Positions 1 through 10,700 of a stretch of 50,230 nucleotides of DNA are shown here, one piece after another. Under the pieces are notes generated by a model. That model was given only the letters and a program-made list of their open reading frames with translations. It had not been told where the DNA came from and searched no databases. The stretch is from Acidobacteriota bacterium (lineage in GTDB: Bacteria; Acidobacteriota; Thermoanaerobaculia; Gp7-AA8). The translations under genes and the position numbers were made by a program. How positions within the stretch are numbered: position 1 is the first letter of the stretch; the number at the start of each line of letters is the position of its first letter. The stretch covers positions 1-50,230 of the forward strand of contig QHVT01000031.1 of NCBI GenBank assembly GCA_003223645.1, given 5' to 3'.

Positions 1-76
1 CGGCGTCGAAAGCGCGATGGTCGCGCCCTCGCAGTACGCGGCGTCGAAAGCGCGATGGTCGCGCCCTCGCAGTACG
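1..76. repeat. Exact 38-bp tandem duplication at the left edge
   Basis: Positions 1-38 and 39-76 are identical. Because 38 is not a multiple of three, the Ig-like reading frame, which is intact through base 39, is shifted in the outer copy. The duplication sits at the extreme edge and inside a 243-bp repeat array, so an assembly artefact at a contig end is more likely than a biological frameshift. Confidence 0.9.
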
Positions 77-3000
77 GACCGCCGTTGGATGCGGTCGGCG
101 TCGCGGGGACCGGATTGACGACGACGTTGGTCGTGCCGGCGGCCGAGGTGCAGCCGCTTACCGTGACGGTGACGGAGTACGTGCCGGCATCAGCGGTCGT
201 GGCGCTGGATCGCGTCGGGTTCTGAAGCGCGGAGGTGAAGCCGTTCGGGCCCGTCCACGAATACGTGGCGCCGGCGACGGTCGGTGTGGAGAGCGCGATC
301 GTTGCGCCTTCGCAGTACGGGCCGCCGTTGGACGCACTCGGTGTGGCGGGTGTCGCGTTGACCACGACGTTGGTCGTGCCGGCGGCCGACGTGCAGCCGC
401 TTACCGTGACGGTGACGGAGTACGTGCCGGCGTCCGCGGTCATGGCGTTGGAGCGCGTCGGGTTCTGCAGCGCGGAAGTGAAGCCGTTCGGGCCGGTCCA
501 CGAATAGGTGGCGCCGGCGACGGTCGGTGTGGAGAGCGCGATGGTTGCGCCTTCGCAGTACGGGCCGCCGTTCGAGGCGGTCGGCGTGGCGGGTGTCGCG
601 TTGACGACGACGTTCGTCGTTCCAGCGGCTGACGTGCAACCGTTGACGGTGATGGTGACGGAGTAGGTGCCTGCATCAGCCGTCGTCGCGTTGGAACGCG
701 TGGGGTTCTGCAGTGAAGACGTGAAGCCGTTCGGGCCGGTCCACGCATACGTTGCTCCGCTCACGAACGGCGTGGAGAGTTGAATCGTTGCGCCTTCGCA
801 GTACGGACCCGTGTTCGACGCAGTCGGTGTTGCCGGCGTTGCGTTGACGACGACGTTCGTCGTGCCTGCGGCCGAGTTGCAGCCGTTCACCGTGACGGTC
901 ACGGAGTATGTGCCCGCATCAGCCGTCGTCGCGTTCGTACGCGTCGGGTTCTGCAGCGAAGACGTGAAGCCGTTCGGGCCCGTCCAGGAATACGTCGCGC
1001 CCGCAACGGATGGCGTGGACAACTGGATCGTCGCACCTTCGCAATACGGTCCGGTGTTCGAAGCCGAAGGCGTTGCCGGTGTCGCGTTCACGACGACGAT
1101 GGTCGTGCCCGCGGCCGAGGTGCAACTATTAACGGTGACGGTGACGGTGACGGAGTACGTGCCCGCATCAGCTGTCGTCGCGTTTGCGCGCGCCGGATTC
1201 TGAAGGGACGACGTGAAGCCACCAGGACCAGTCCACGAATACGTCGCGCCGGCAACAGATGGAGTAGACAACTGAATCGTCGCGCCTTCGCAATACGGTC
1301 CCGTGTTCGAAGCCGAAGGCGTTGCCGGCGTCGCGTTCACGACAACGGAGGTCGTTCCCGCGGCCGACGTGCAGCCGCTCACCGTGATGGTCACGGAGTA
1401 CGTGCCCGCGTCAGCCGTCGTCGTATTCGCGCGCGTCGGGTTTTGCAGCGATGACGTGAAGCCACCAGGGCCTGTCCACGAGTACGTCGCGCCAGCAACG
1501 GATGGAGTAGACAACTGAATCGTCGCGCCTTCGCAATACGGTCCCGTGTTCGAAGCCGAAGGCGTCGCCGGCGTCGCGTTCACGACGACGGAAGTCGTGC
1601 CCGCGGCCGAAGTGCAATTGTTGACGGTGACCGTGACGGAGTACGTGCCCGCATCCGCGGTCGTCGCGTTGGAACGCGTCGGGTTCTGAAGAGACGACGC
1701 GAAGCCACCAGGGCCCGTCCATGAATACGTCGCGCCGACAACGGACGGCGTGGACAGTTGAATCGTCGCGCCTTCGCAATACGGTCCCGTATTCGAAGCC
1801 GAGGGCGTCGCCGGTGTCGCATTCACGACGACGGAAGTCGTTCCCGCGGCCGAGGTGCAGCTGTTGACGGTAATGGTGACGGAGTACGTCCCCGCATCAG
1901 CAGTCGTCGCATTCGCACGCGTCGGGTTCTGCAGGGCAGACGTGAAGCCGTTCGGACCCGTCCATGAGTACGTCGCACCCGCGACGGCCGGAGTGGACAG
2001 TTGAATCGTCCCGCCTTCGCAATACGGTCCGCTGTTCGAAGCCGAAGGCGTCGACGGAGTCGCGTTGACGATGACGGAAGTCGTTCCCGCGGCCGAGGTG
2101 CAGCTGTTGACAGTGATGGTGACGGAGTACGTCCCCGCGTCAGCCGTCGTCGCATTCGCACGCGTCGGGTTCTGCAGCGAAGACGTGAAGCCGTTCGGAC
2201 CGGTCCACGAATACGTCGCGCTGGCGACCGAGGGAGTCGACAGTTGAATGGTCTGGCCGGAGCAGTATGGGCCGGTGTTCGATGCAGTCGGCGTTGCGGG
2301 GACTGCGTTGACGACGACTGATGTCGATCCGGCGGCGGACGTGCAGCTGTTGACGGTGACGGTGACCGAGTAGGTCCCCGCATCCGCGGTTGTCGCGTTG
2401 GAACGCGTCGGGTTCTGCAGGGAAGACGTGAAGCCGTTCGGACCCGTCCATGAGTACGTCGCACCCGCGACGGCCGGAGTGGACAGTTGAATCGTCGCGC
2501 CTTCGCAATACGGTCCGGTATTCGAAGCCGAAGGCGTCGACGGAGTCGCGTTGACGATGACGGAAGTCGTTCCCGCGGCCGAGGTGCAGCTGTTGACCGT
2601 GACGGTGACCGAGTAGGTCCCCGCATCCGTGGTCGTCGCGTTCGTACGCGTCGGGTTCTGCAGTGACGACGTGAAGCCGTTCGGACCGGTCCACGAATAC
2701 GTCGCGCCGGCGACCGAGGGAGTCGACAGTTGAATGGTCTGGCCGGAGCAGTATGGGCCGGTGTTCGATGCAGTCGGCGTTGCGGGGACTGTGTTCACGA
2801 CGACCGACGTCGATCCGGCGGCCGAGGTGCAGCTGTTGACCGTGATGGTGACTGAATAGGAGCCGGCGTCAGTGGTCGTCGCGTTGGAGCGCGTCGGATT
2901 CTGCAAAGAAGACGTGAAGCCGTTCGGGCCCGTCCAGGAATACGTTGCGCCGGCAACGGATGGCGTGTTCAGTTGAATCATCTGTCCAGCGCAATACGGT

Positions 3001-6000
3001 CCGGTGTTCGAAGCCGAAGGCGTTGCCGGTATCGCGTTCACGACAACGGAAGTCGTTCCCGCCGCCGAGGTACAGCTGTTCACGGTGACGGTGACGGAAT
3101 AGGAGCCCGCATCGGCCGTCGTCGCGTTCGTACGCGTCGGGTTTTGCAGTGAGGACGTGAAGCCACCAGGACCCGTCCACGAATACGTCGCGCCAGCGAC
3201 GGTCGGTGTGGAGAGGGAGATCGTCGCGCCGGCGCAGTACGGGCCGGTGTTCGATGCGGTCGGCGTGGCGGGAGTCTGATTGACAGCGACCGTGGTGCTG
3301 CCTGCGGCCGAGGTGCAGCCATTGACCGTCACGGTGACGGAGTACGTCCCCGCGTCAGCGGTCGTGATGGTCGAGCGCGTCGGGTTCTGCAGTGCTGACG
3401 TGAAGCCGTTCGGACCGGTCCACGAATAGGTCGCGCCCGAAACGGCCGGCGTGGAAAGCGAAATCGTGCCGCCGGAGCAGTACGGGCCGGTATTCGACGC
3501 GGCCGGTGTCGCCGGGATCGTGTTGACGACGACGCTCGTGCTTCCGGCCGCGGAGGGACAGCCGTTGACCGTTACGGTGACGGAGTATGTCCCCGCATCC
3601 GCGGTGGTGGCGCTCGAGCGCGTCGGGTTCTGCAGTGCTGACGTGAAACCGTTCGGACCGGTCCACGAATACGTAGCACCGGAGACCGTCGGCGTGGCGA
3701 GCGAGATCGTGCCGCCGACGCAATACGGGCCGGTATTCGACGCGGTCGGCGTGGCCGGCGTCGGGTTCACGACGACGCTCGTCGTGCCGGCGGCCGAGGT
3801 GCAGCCGGCGACGGTCACGGTGACGGAGTACGTGCCGGCATCAGCGGTCGTGGCGTTGGTCCGCGTCGGATTCTGCGCGGATGAAATGAAGCCGTTCGGA
3901 CCGGTCCAAGCGTAGGTCGCGCTGGCCACCGTCGGAGTCGACAGCGAGATCGTGTTGCCCGGGCAGTACGGGCCGGTGTTCGACGCGGTTGGCGTCGCGG
4001 GCGGCGTACATGCCGGGCAGGCGCCCGGTCCCGCGGTCAGGTCGTAGAAGCCGGAGACGAGACCGGAGTACTGCGCACAGGTGGTCGAGCCGGTGTTGGT
4101 GTTGACGACGACGACGAAGTTCGAGCTCGCCGGAACGTTGAACGAGTACGCGCCGCTGCCGGTGCTGGTCCCGAGTCCGCTGATGCCGGTGTCGCCGAGG
4201 TAACCGGTGCAGAGGTTCGCCGGAAGGTAGCTGGTGAGGTAAGCCGCACTCTCGATGTCGCCCGCGTTGCCGCCGCTGCCGCACGCGGCGTTGATCGTCA
4301 CGGTGATGCAGGCCGGAACGGTCGCGGAGTTGGTGAAGGTGAAGGTGTCGTAGTTGCGCGTGCCGACGGTGCCGATGCCGGCGGGACAGGCCTTGCCGCT
4401 ACAGGTGCTCGGGACGCCGTCGCGTCCGAGGCGATCGGTCTGCGCCAGGTCCGTGAGGGCGATGGAGCTCGTGGCGATGGTCTGATTCGCGCCGCCGCCG
4501 CAGGTCGGGAGGCTGATGCCGATCGACTTGCTGCCGCCGGCGTACGTCAGGTTCAGACTGAGGCTGATGGTGGTGCCGCAGACGAAACTGTTCGAGGTCT
4601 GGATCTTGAACGGCGTCGCGTTCGTGCCGCTGGCATCGATGGCGAGGTTCGAATACGCCGAGCTCCCCTGCGTGATCGTGACGTTGGGCGTGGTGGTGGT
4701 CAGCGTGGCGGAGATCGCCGTCTCATTCGCGCAGCCGTTGTTCTTGACGGCGACGTTGACGTTGATGCACTCGTTCTTGTTGATGACGCCGTTGCTGTTG
4801 CCGTTGACGGTGTCGTCGATCGTGACGCCATTCGACTGCAGGTTCGACGCACCGGACATGCAGAAATTCTGGGTGGTGGTCGAACCGGAAGTGGAGATGA
4901 CGGAGACGCTCGCCGGAGAGGCGCTCGAGCAGTTGCGGTCCGCATCGGCGGCGGTCGCCGTGTAGGTGCCGGCCGGAACGAGGATGGTGTAGACGCCGGA
5001 CGCGTTGGTGGCGTCGGCGAATCCGTTGCTCAGCGACACCACGACACCGGAGAGCGGAACGCCGGTGGCGCAGGACGTGATCGTTCCGGTGACCGTTCCC
5101 CATGCGGCGGACGCCGTACACGAAGGAAACTTGTAAGTGGCGATGCGTGTCGACCAGTTGAACGCGCCGTTGGCCTTCAGGTACTCGTTGGTGTACCAGA
5201 AGGTGCACTGATCGATCGGGTCGAGGGTCATCGCGCTGTAGTCGCCCCAGCGGTTGAGGGCCCCCGCGGTCTGCGAACCGACGCCCGCCTGGACGGTCGC
5301 TTCGGCGCCCATCGTGTTGATGGCGTCGGTGCCGAGGCGGCCGGTCATGTAGATGCCGGGCCTGATCGATAAGCTCGATTTGCTGTAGCCGAGCGCGATG
5401 TTGTGATCCTTGTCCATCGCGATCGACGGAAGCCAGCGGTAAGCGGTGTCGGGATCGAAGGTGCCGGACTGAAAGACCGTCGGTGCGGTCGTGGAGCTGC
5501 CGGCGTTTCGGAACTCCATCCATTTGACCGCGCCGTGAGAGGGCGTGCTTGCACTACCGGAAGTCACCCCGCTGGCGACGAGAGATTCCTGCACCGGAGC
5601 GCCGCCGAAGTTGCGGTACGCCAGGCGGTACATGTAGTGGAAGGAGATATTGTCGAGGTAATCCGCGGCGACGGCAGGCGACGGCTGTGGAACGCAGTCG
5701 CGGTTTTCCTGCGCGACGGTGTTGTTCACGCACGGGGCATTGCCGATGCCGACGGTCGTGATCGTGCCGCTTCCGGGAAAGGTGATCGTCGGCGTCGTTC
5801 CCCAGGTCACGGCAACGCGTGTCCAATCGGTTCGGTTGGTGAACTGTCCGTTCGGTCCCAGCACGAAAGACGCCTCGCCTGCCGGAGGAGGGGTCAGACT
5901 GTCGAGGTCGGCCGGAAGAAATCCATACTGAAATGCGGATCCGTCTTTGCTCAGGTCCTTCTGGACCTGACGCGCCGGCAGACCGAGAATCATCTTGTCG

Positions 6001-7046
6001 CGCTCGAACACGTGCACGCGCGCCGCGACCTGCGCGGTACCGGCGGCGTTGAAGACGTGCGTGGTCATGTAGTAGCCGTCGGGCCACACACCGGTATGCG
6101 GGTAGTCGACGAAGTTCACCGGGTCGGTGACGAAGTCATAGATGTAGTAGGAGCCGAGCGCGTCATCGGAAACCGAAACGGCGATGCACTGATGGGAGTA
6201 GCTCGGGCTGGCGCCGACGACGAACTGCGAGAGGATCCAGCGGCCGGCGAGGAGGTCATAGCTGACGACCGGATCGCCGTCATTGTGTGTGGAGCAGGGA
6301 GCGCCGAGGGACTGGAAGAGGGTGTTGCCAGCGGCCGGCCCGTAGAGCAGCGCGCCGGTGGCCTTGTCGAAAACGGCGAAGCTGGTGTTGTTCCACTGCA
6401 CGTACTGCGTTGCACCGACGCGACCGTTGACGTCGGGAGGATTGCTGCTGGGGCTGAAGGCGCCGAGACCGATGCCGATGCCGTCGAAACCGGAGCCGAC
6501 GGGGCTCGGGGCCGAAAGCTGCGGCCCGAAGAAGTCCTGGACCGGCCCGTTCGGTCCTCCGACTTCGGTCGGGGGAACCGGGCGGATCGGCTCGGGATGA
6601 CCCTCATCGTGGCCATCGCCGCGGTTGGGCGGCGGGAGCGGATGGATCTTGCGAAGAGGAGGGGTGCGGATTCCCTGTACCGGCTGGTGATCGACGGGCG
6701 GACCGGCGTAGGGCATCGCGGATACGGAGCCTTCCGACGCTCTTTTTCCCGCCGCGGAGAGTGGTCTCGCCGGCCTGCCCGCCCGCAGGTGCACCTGCTG
6801 CCACATCGCGCTTTCGCATGCGGCCTTTGGCGGCGCCGTGCGATTCTTCTTCGCGTACGATTTGGCTGGATCGGTTTTCGATTCGCGCGCTTCCTCGCGC
6901 ATCTTCCAGGTGATGGAGATGCCACGACACTGCGGAAGGTCATTGGTATCGGAAGACGCGGCATAGGCCGTACCGAAAAGCGAAAAGAATGCGGCTGCCG
7001 CAACGGCAATGCGCTTCATGGACAGGGACGTAACGATTCTTCTCAT
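1..7046 (-). CDS. Giant secreted Ig-like repeat protein (partial, C-terminus beyond left edge)
   Basis: The frame is open from ATG 7046 to the left edge, about 2,340 codons, with no stop. GAGAGG lies 8 nt before ATG 7046, which favours it over the internal ATG at 7019. A signal peptide follows (hydrophobic AVAAAAFFSLFG, then TAYA before the predicted cleavage). Residues about 30-645 form an unrecognised exported region that may be a beta-propeller or sialidase-like fold. Residues 650-730 look like a carboxypeptidase-regulatory-type beta-sandwich (GTVTGTITSCATGVPLSGV). Residues 735-860 contain a CARDB/DUF11-like segment (NKNECINVNVAVKNNGC), and 870-1000 a pre-peptidase-like beta domain. From about residue 1010 on, the protein is Ig-like repeats, each with a GPYC cysteine and a second cysteine in a GCTSAAG-type motif, so one disulfide per domain is likely. 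Family knowledge suggests a surface or secreted adhesin-like role; no enzyme motif was seen. Confidence 0.88.
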   Translation of the reverse strand, partial: MRRIVTSLSMKRIAVAAAAFFSLFGTAYAASSDTNDLPQCRGISITWKMREEARESKTDPAKSYAKKNRTAPPKAACESAMWQQVHLRAGRPARPLSAAGKRASEGSVSAMPYAGPPVDHQPVQGIRTPPLRKIHPLPPPNRGDGHDEGHPEPIRPVPPTEVGGPNGPVQDFFGPQLSAPSPVGSGFDGIGIGLGAFSPSSNPPDVNGRVGATQYVQWNNTSFAVFDKATGALLYGPAAGNTLFQSLGAPCSTHNDGDPVVSYDLLAGRWILSQFVVGASPSYSHQCIAVSVSDDALGSYYIYDFVTDPVNFVDYPHTGVWPDGYYMTTHVFNAAGTAQVAARVHVFERDKMILGLPARQVQKDLSKDGSAFQYGFLPADLDSLTPPPAGEASFVLGPNGQFTNRTDWTRVAVTWGTTPTITFPGSGTITTVGIGNAPCVNNTVAQENRDCVPQPSPAVAADYLDNISFHYMYRLAYRNFGGAPVQESLVASGVTSGSASTPSHGAVKWMEFRNAGSSTTAPTVFQSGTFDPDTAYRWLPSIAMDKDHNIALGYSKSSLSIRPGIYMTGRLGTDAINTMGAEATVQAGVGSQTAGALNRWGDYSAMTLDPIDQCTFWYTNEYLKANGAFNWSTRIATYKFPSCTASAAWGTVTGTITSCATGVPLSGVVVSLSNGFADATNASGVYTILVPAGTYTATAADADRNCSSASPASVSVISTSGSTTTQNFCMSGASNLQSNGVTIDDTVNGNSNGVINKNECINVNVAVKNNGCANETAISATLTTTTPNVTITQGSSAYSNLAIDASGTNATPFKIQTSNSFVCGTTISLSLNLTYAGGSKSIGISLPTCGGGANQTIATSSIALTDLAQTDRLGRDGVPSTCSGKACPAGIGTVGTRNYDTFTFTNSATVPACITVTINAACGSGGNAGDIESAAYLTSYLPANLCTGYLGDTGISGLGTSTGSGAYSFNVPASSNFVVVVNTNTGSTTCAQYSGLVSGFYDLTAGPGACPACTPPATPTASNTGPYCPGNTISLSTPTVASATYAWTGPNGFISSAQNPTRTNATTADAGTYSVTVTVAGCTSAAGTTSVVVNPTPATPTASNTGPYCVGGTISLATPTVSGATYSWTGPNGFTSALQNPTRSSATTADAGTYSVTVTVNGCPSAAGSTSVVVNTIPATPAASNTGPYCSGGTISLSTPAVSGATYSWTGPNGFTSALQNPTRSTITTADAGTYSVTVTVNGCTSAAGSTTVAVNQTPATPTASNTGPYCAGATISLSTPTVAGATYSWTGPGGFTSSLQNPTRTNATTADAGSYSVTVTVNSCTSAAGTTSVVVNAIPATPSASNTGPYCAGQMIQLNTPSVAGATYSWTGPNGFTSSLQNPTRSNATTTDAGSYSVTITVNSCTSAAGSTSVVVNTVPATPTASNTGPYCSGQTIQLSTPSVAGATYSWTGPNGFTSSLQNPTRTNATTTDAGTYSVTVTVNSCTSAAGTTSVIVNATPSTPSASNTGPYCEGATIQLSTPAVAGATYSWTGPNGFTSSLQNPTRSNATTADAGTYSVTVTVNSCTSAAGSTSVVVNAVPATPTASNTGPYCSGQTIQLSTPSVASATYSWTGPNGFTSSLQNPTRANATTADAGTYSVTITVNSCTSAAGTTSVIVNATPSTPSASNSGPYCEGGTIQLSTPAVAGATYSWTGPNGFTSALQNPTRANATTADAGTYSVTITVNSCTSAAGTTSVVVNATPATPSASNTGPYCEGATIQLSTPSVVGATYSWTGPGGFASSLQNPTRSNATTADAGTYSVTVTVNNCTSAAGTTSVVVNATPATPSASNTGPYCEGATIQLSTPSVAGATYSWTGPGGFTSSLQNPTRANTTTADAGTYSVTITVSGCTSAAGTTSVVVNATPATPSASNTGPYCEGATIQLSTPSVAGATYSWTGPGGFTSSLQNPARANATTADAGTYSVTVTVTVNSCTSAAGTTIVVVNATPATPSASNTGPYCEGATIQLSTPSVAGATYSWTGPNGFTSSLQNPTRTNATTADAGTYSVTVTVNGCNSAAGTTNVVVNATPATPTASNTGPYCEGATIQLSTPFVSGATYAWTGPNGFTSSLQNPTRSNATTADAGTYSVTITVNGCTSAAGTTNVVVNATPATPTASNGGPYCEGATIALSTPTVAGATYSWTGPNGFTSALQNPTRSNAMTADAGTYSVTVTVSGCTSAAGTTNVVVNATPATPSASNGGPYCEGATIALSTPTVAGATYSWTGPNGFTSALQNPTRSSATTADAGTYSVTVTVSGCTSAAGTTNVVVNPVPATPTASNGGPYCEGATIALSTPRTARARPSRFRR
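77..4012 (-). repeat. Array of 17 Ig-like coding repeats, period 243 bp
   Basis: The codons for the GPYC motif recur with their anchor base at 70, 313, 556, 799, 1042, 1291, 1534, 1777, 2020, 2263, 2506, 2749, 2992, 3235, 3478, 3721 and 3964. Every step is 243 bp (81 codons) except 1042 to 1291, which is 249 bp because a GTGACG unit is present three times near 1134-1150. The frame is kept throughout. Central copies are closest to one another at the nucleotide level, which suggests recent expansion. The array continues past the left edge. Confidence 0.95.
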
Positions 7047-7293
7047 GTGGACGACAACCTCTCAGGGGACCCAGACATCCAATTGAAGGCTCCGCGGCGG
7101 CGTCCGTACACCAGTACGGAGCGAGCCGGCAATGAGCTCGTCATCACCGATCGATTGGATCGGGGTGTCATCAGATGAGTTGGACCGGGGAAAGCGCCAT
7201 GATCCCATGCCCGCGTAGGGCCGCGCATCCGTCAATTACGGTAAGTGATGCAGGTCAATGACGTCAACTCCTCGGGGATGTGCGGTAAATGCG
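7047..7293. other. Spacer upstream of the Ig-like protein gene
   Basis: No gene was found here. There is a small perfect stem (TCCGTAC 7103-7109 with GTACGGA 7114-7120, loop ACCA) in the presumed 5' leader of the giant gene. I could not place a convincing -35/-10 pair. Confidence 0.5.
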
Positions 7294-7396
7294 GCGCTTC
7301 GCTCGCCCACGATACGTCGCTTGCGCGACGAGCTGATCAGCTACATGCATGATCTCTTCGCGATGGTCGAGAACCAATCGGTGCACGTGCGGATCG
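7294..7396 (+). pseudogene. Relic of quinone oxidoreductase C-terminus
   Basis: Translated in the frame starting at 7294, this stretch reads LRDELISYMHDLFAMVENQS followed by VHVRI. It lines up with the C-terminal part of the intact quinone oxidoreductase encoded at 12870-13808 (TRDELLARARDLFSMIENKS, then LHIRI), including the preceding short stretch (LRSPT versus LTRPS). No NAD(P)-binding or N-terminal part is present, and the similarity ends at about 7396, after which the frame reads unrelated sequence. I read it as a decayed fragment of a second gene of that family, lying between the Ig-like and RHS loci. Its reading direction is opposite to both neighbours. Confidence 0.6.
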
Positions 7397-7417
7397 GCGA
7401 TATTACCAATTACAAAC

Positions 7418-7738
7418 TTAGCCATGCGGGCCAAAAACCGCAACAACAGGATTCATGTCCGTCTCGACCGTGGCAACACGACAATGCAGAATCTTATGAA
7501 GAATCCGGATCATAGCGTCTTCGTGATCCAGACCCACTCGGTCTACTGGTAGGACAACCTCACTGACAAGAGTCTCGCCATTCCAAAACTGAAAGCAATC
7601 GACATCGCGGCTGCTGCTATCAGACAACTCAATCCCCTTTCTTCGTCGCACTAGATATCTTACAGGAACGAAGTCGCACACGATCGTCACCATCCATTCA
7701 ACGGGGTGCGAATCGGCGTATGTCAAATGGGTACTCAT
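7418..7738 (-). CDS. Small protein overlapping the RHS gene; candidate immunity protein
   Basis: This 106-residue ORF starts at ATG 7738, which overlaps the RHS stop codon as ATGA (7735-7738), so the two genes are translationally coupled. I do not recognise the family. The protein has no signal peptide or membrane segment. It is a mix of acidic and hydrophobic stretches (GETLVSEVVLPVDRVGLDHE) with a predicted helix near the C-terminus (DAMIRILHKIL), typical of a small cytosolic alpha/beta protein. In RHS toxin loci the gene directly after the toxin usually encodes the cognate immunity protein, and position, size and overlap fit that. The role is inference from context only. Confidence 0.6.
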   Translation of the reverse strand: MSTHLTYADSHPVEWMVTIVCDFVPVRYLVRRRKGIELSDSSSRDVDCFQFWNGETLVSEVVLPVDRVGLDHEDAMIRILHKILHCRVATVETDMNPVVAVFGPHG

Positions 7739-10700
7739 TGCTGGTCAGGCGCGTCGTGCTCGATCTCTGCCGCACATTTCTGAGCGAGATCGCTATGCGC
7801 AGTAAATGTCGTATACGTTTTACCCTCGGGCGTAACGCACCAATACGTACAGATTCTAATCTTCGACTTGAAATCGATAAAGTCGTCAACGAGTTTGCAT
7901 TTATTCGCCGGAGCTGGAGGCGGCACAGGCTTTGGACCCTGGTGACAGGCCTCGCATGGCATTTTTGCGGGATATGATTCGACATTAGGAATATTCTGCG
8001 CAACCACCACCAGCGCCAACCCCAGCAAGGCTGCTGCAAGTACAGTTTTCGTAACAGGTTCAGGATCAGCGGCACATACAGCGCCAAGCGCGCCTGCTGC
8101 CGGAACGAATAACCCCAATGAATCTGTGTTTTTAATGGGGTTGTCCAGTCCATAAGCATATCGATACGTCAATGTCTCAGCACTGTAAGAGGCAAACGGG
8201 TACGAGTTCACGCCATTTGTCAAAGGATCATCTTGCGTATACCGCCCCCACCCCGCCCTGTACCACCGAAAGACATTGTAATGCTCGTCGCCGAGCTCGT
8301 ATTGCCCGGCGACGTCCTGGCCCAGGAGGCGGAGGGGCTGGCCGTAGCCGTAGTCGGCGCGAAGGGAATAGAGACGGCCGAACGGCTCGTAGTCGCCGAA
8401 CCAGACGATTGAGCCCGTGCCGTCGGTTTGAATCGCCGGCATGCCCAGGTGATCGGTGAAGCTGTACAGGATCGAGGGCGCCGAGGAGGAGACTTGTGCG
8501 ACCGGATGGCCGTTGAACCAGACGAACTCGTCGACGGTATCAGCATTCGGATCCCGGGTGACTGAGAGGTTGAGCTCGGGAGTGTAGACAAAATCCCGCG
8601 CTTCCAGGCTGCTCGTCTCCAGGTGCACTCTCACACCACGACCGTCATACGTGTAGTCGAACTGAGTAATGTTCGGCGGCGGAAAGGGCGGCCGGCACGG
8701 AATCGTTCGACATGGCCGCCGCCAGTTCGCCGCCAGATGCGCGAGCAGGTTACGCGGAGAATATTCTCGCGCTACCTGATTATTGCTTGTGTCGAACAGT
8801 CTGCCGTCAGCAGCGGGTCGCAGGACATACATCGTCGAGAGTTCATTGCCGGCCGCGTCATATTCGACAGGAAACTCCACTGCCTGCTCTGTCGCTACGG
8901 AGATTTTGGGAGTGGTGCCGTCATACGCAAATGTTGCGCTCCAGTCGCCGACGCTCTCCGACAGAGCGTTGCCCATCGCGTCATATGTGTATGCGGCCGA
9001 ACCCCATAATGATGTGCCGGTGCCCGCGCCCGTCAGCCGATTGAGGTCGTCATAGGCAAACGTACGGCTGAACGTGGCATCGACGGCATCGGCGATGCCG
9101 GTGATGTTCCCCGCGCCGTCTTGCGCATAGATGAAATCAGCGAGGGTCAGACCGGATGCCGTGAGCGTGTTTCTGCTGATCCGGTAGCGCGTGTCGTATA
9201 ACTTCGTTTGTGTCGTTCCGTTGGCGAAGACCAGCGTCCGTTCCGGACCGAACGGCAGGTAAGACGCCGAGGTGACGATTGGGACGGCGGTACAGGTGGC
9301 GCACTCGCGGCGCGCGACCGTCAGGGGATGGCCGGCGAAGTCGTACGCGTACTCCAGATCGCCCAGCTTCGTGCGATTGCCGTCCACGTCATAAGCATAC
9401 GCCGTGGACGACGACCATGAGCCGATGACCCGCTCTTCGCTTTGCAACAGGCCGCGACGCTCATAAGCGTAACTCGTCGAGCCTGACGGATCCGTCATCG
9501 TGGACAGCCGGCCGATCGCAAATCGTCCTGCCGTGCCATCGTCATATGTCCATGTGACGGTCTCAGCGGCTTCGTCCCTGGTCGACGTTGAAGAGGTGAC
9601 ACGGCCGAGAAGGTCATACGCGCGGGCCGTCGAAGCATTGTTCGCGTCAACAGTGGAGACCAGGCGGCCTCCGGCATCATATTCATAGGTCGTGGTTCCG
9701 GAAACGAGACTCACCTGCCGGATCATCTGCCCGAAATCGTCGTACGTGTAATGAGTGACGTTTCCATTCGGGTCCGTGACCGACGCGAGGCCTTGCGTGT
9801 CGTACGCGTACAGCGTTGTAATCGATCCGCCGGATGCGGTGGCAAGCGTCTGCATCACGCGCGACAGTCGGCCCGCGGCATCGTAAGCATAGAAGGTGTT
9901 CGGCGACGCATGATTCTCGTCGCGAGTCGTTGCGACGCGCCCCCCGGCGTCGTATGTGTAGGCGACGCTGGTGTTGTCCGCATTCGTCGTCTGCGCCAGA
10001 CGGCCGAAACCGTCGTAAGCGTAGGAAGTTCGTTTCTTCTCGACCCAGGAGTTGTTCTCGCGAGCGAGAATTCGCTCGAGATTCTTTTTTCCGGTCGTCG
10101 GATCGTATGTGTATTCGATTCGTTCGCGCAGATCGTTCGACGCCGGTCCGCGCGACATCGCGCTGGCGCGCCCGCGATCGTCATACCCATAAACGGTCGT
10201 TCCGCCACCGGGCCGCTGATCGGACTGCAGCGGGCCTGCTCCATTGTAGATGCGGCTGCTGACGATATTCGTACCGCACAACGGATCGAGCGTCTGATCG
10301 CAACCTGCAATCGGCGGCAGTGCCGTGGACACGACTCGCCCGATGCTGTCTACGGCGGTGGTCTGCGGGACGCCGTTTGCGTCCGTGACACGCTGCGCAT
10401 TGCCGAAGGCGTCGTAGTCTTCGTACAACGTAATGTGTCCTGCGGCATTACGAACCGCGGCGAGCCGGCCCCGCGCGACTGGCGGCACGGCGGAATGGAC
10501 AGGATAATAAACAAACATCGTCTGGTCGTCGGTGCCAGGCAGCGGGCCATCAACGCTGCGCCGCCGTCCCCTCGGCTGCGGGAACGCGGCCCATTCGTTC
10601 GGGAATGACGGTCCGCCGGGCAGAAATGCCGCGCCGAGCAGTCCGTCATAGAGCGCGGTCGTCGTCGTATGCGTTTCGGCGTGTGCCGGATCGCCGGTCC

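Noticed and set aside
1-4012. CRISPR array or satellite DNA
   Set aside because: The 243-bp periodicity is an in-frame protein repeat with coding constraint, not repeat-spacer units.
7735-8090. Heme c motif (CEACH) in the RHS tail as a cytochrome
   Set aside because: There is a single motif in a Cys-rich tail with no heme-protein context, so a disulfide or metal site is more likely.
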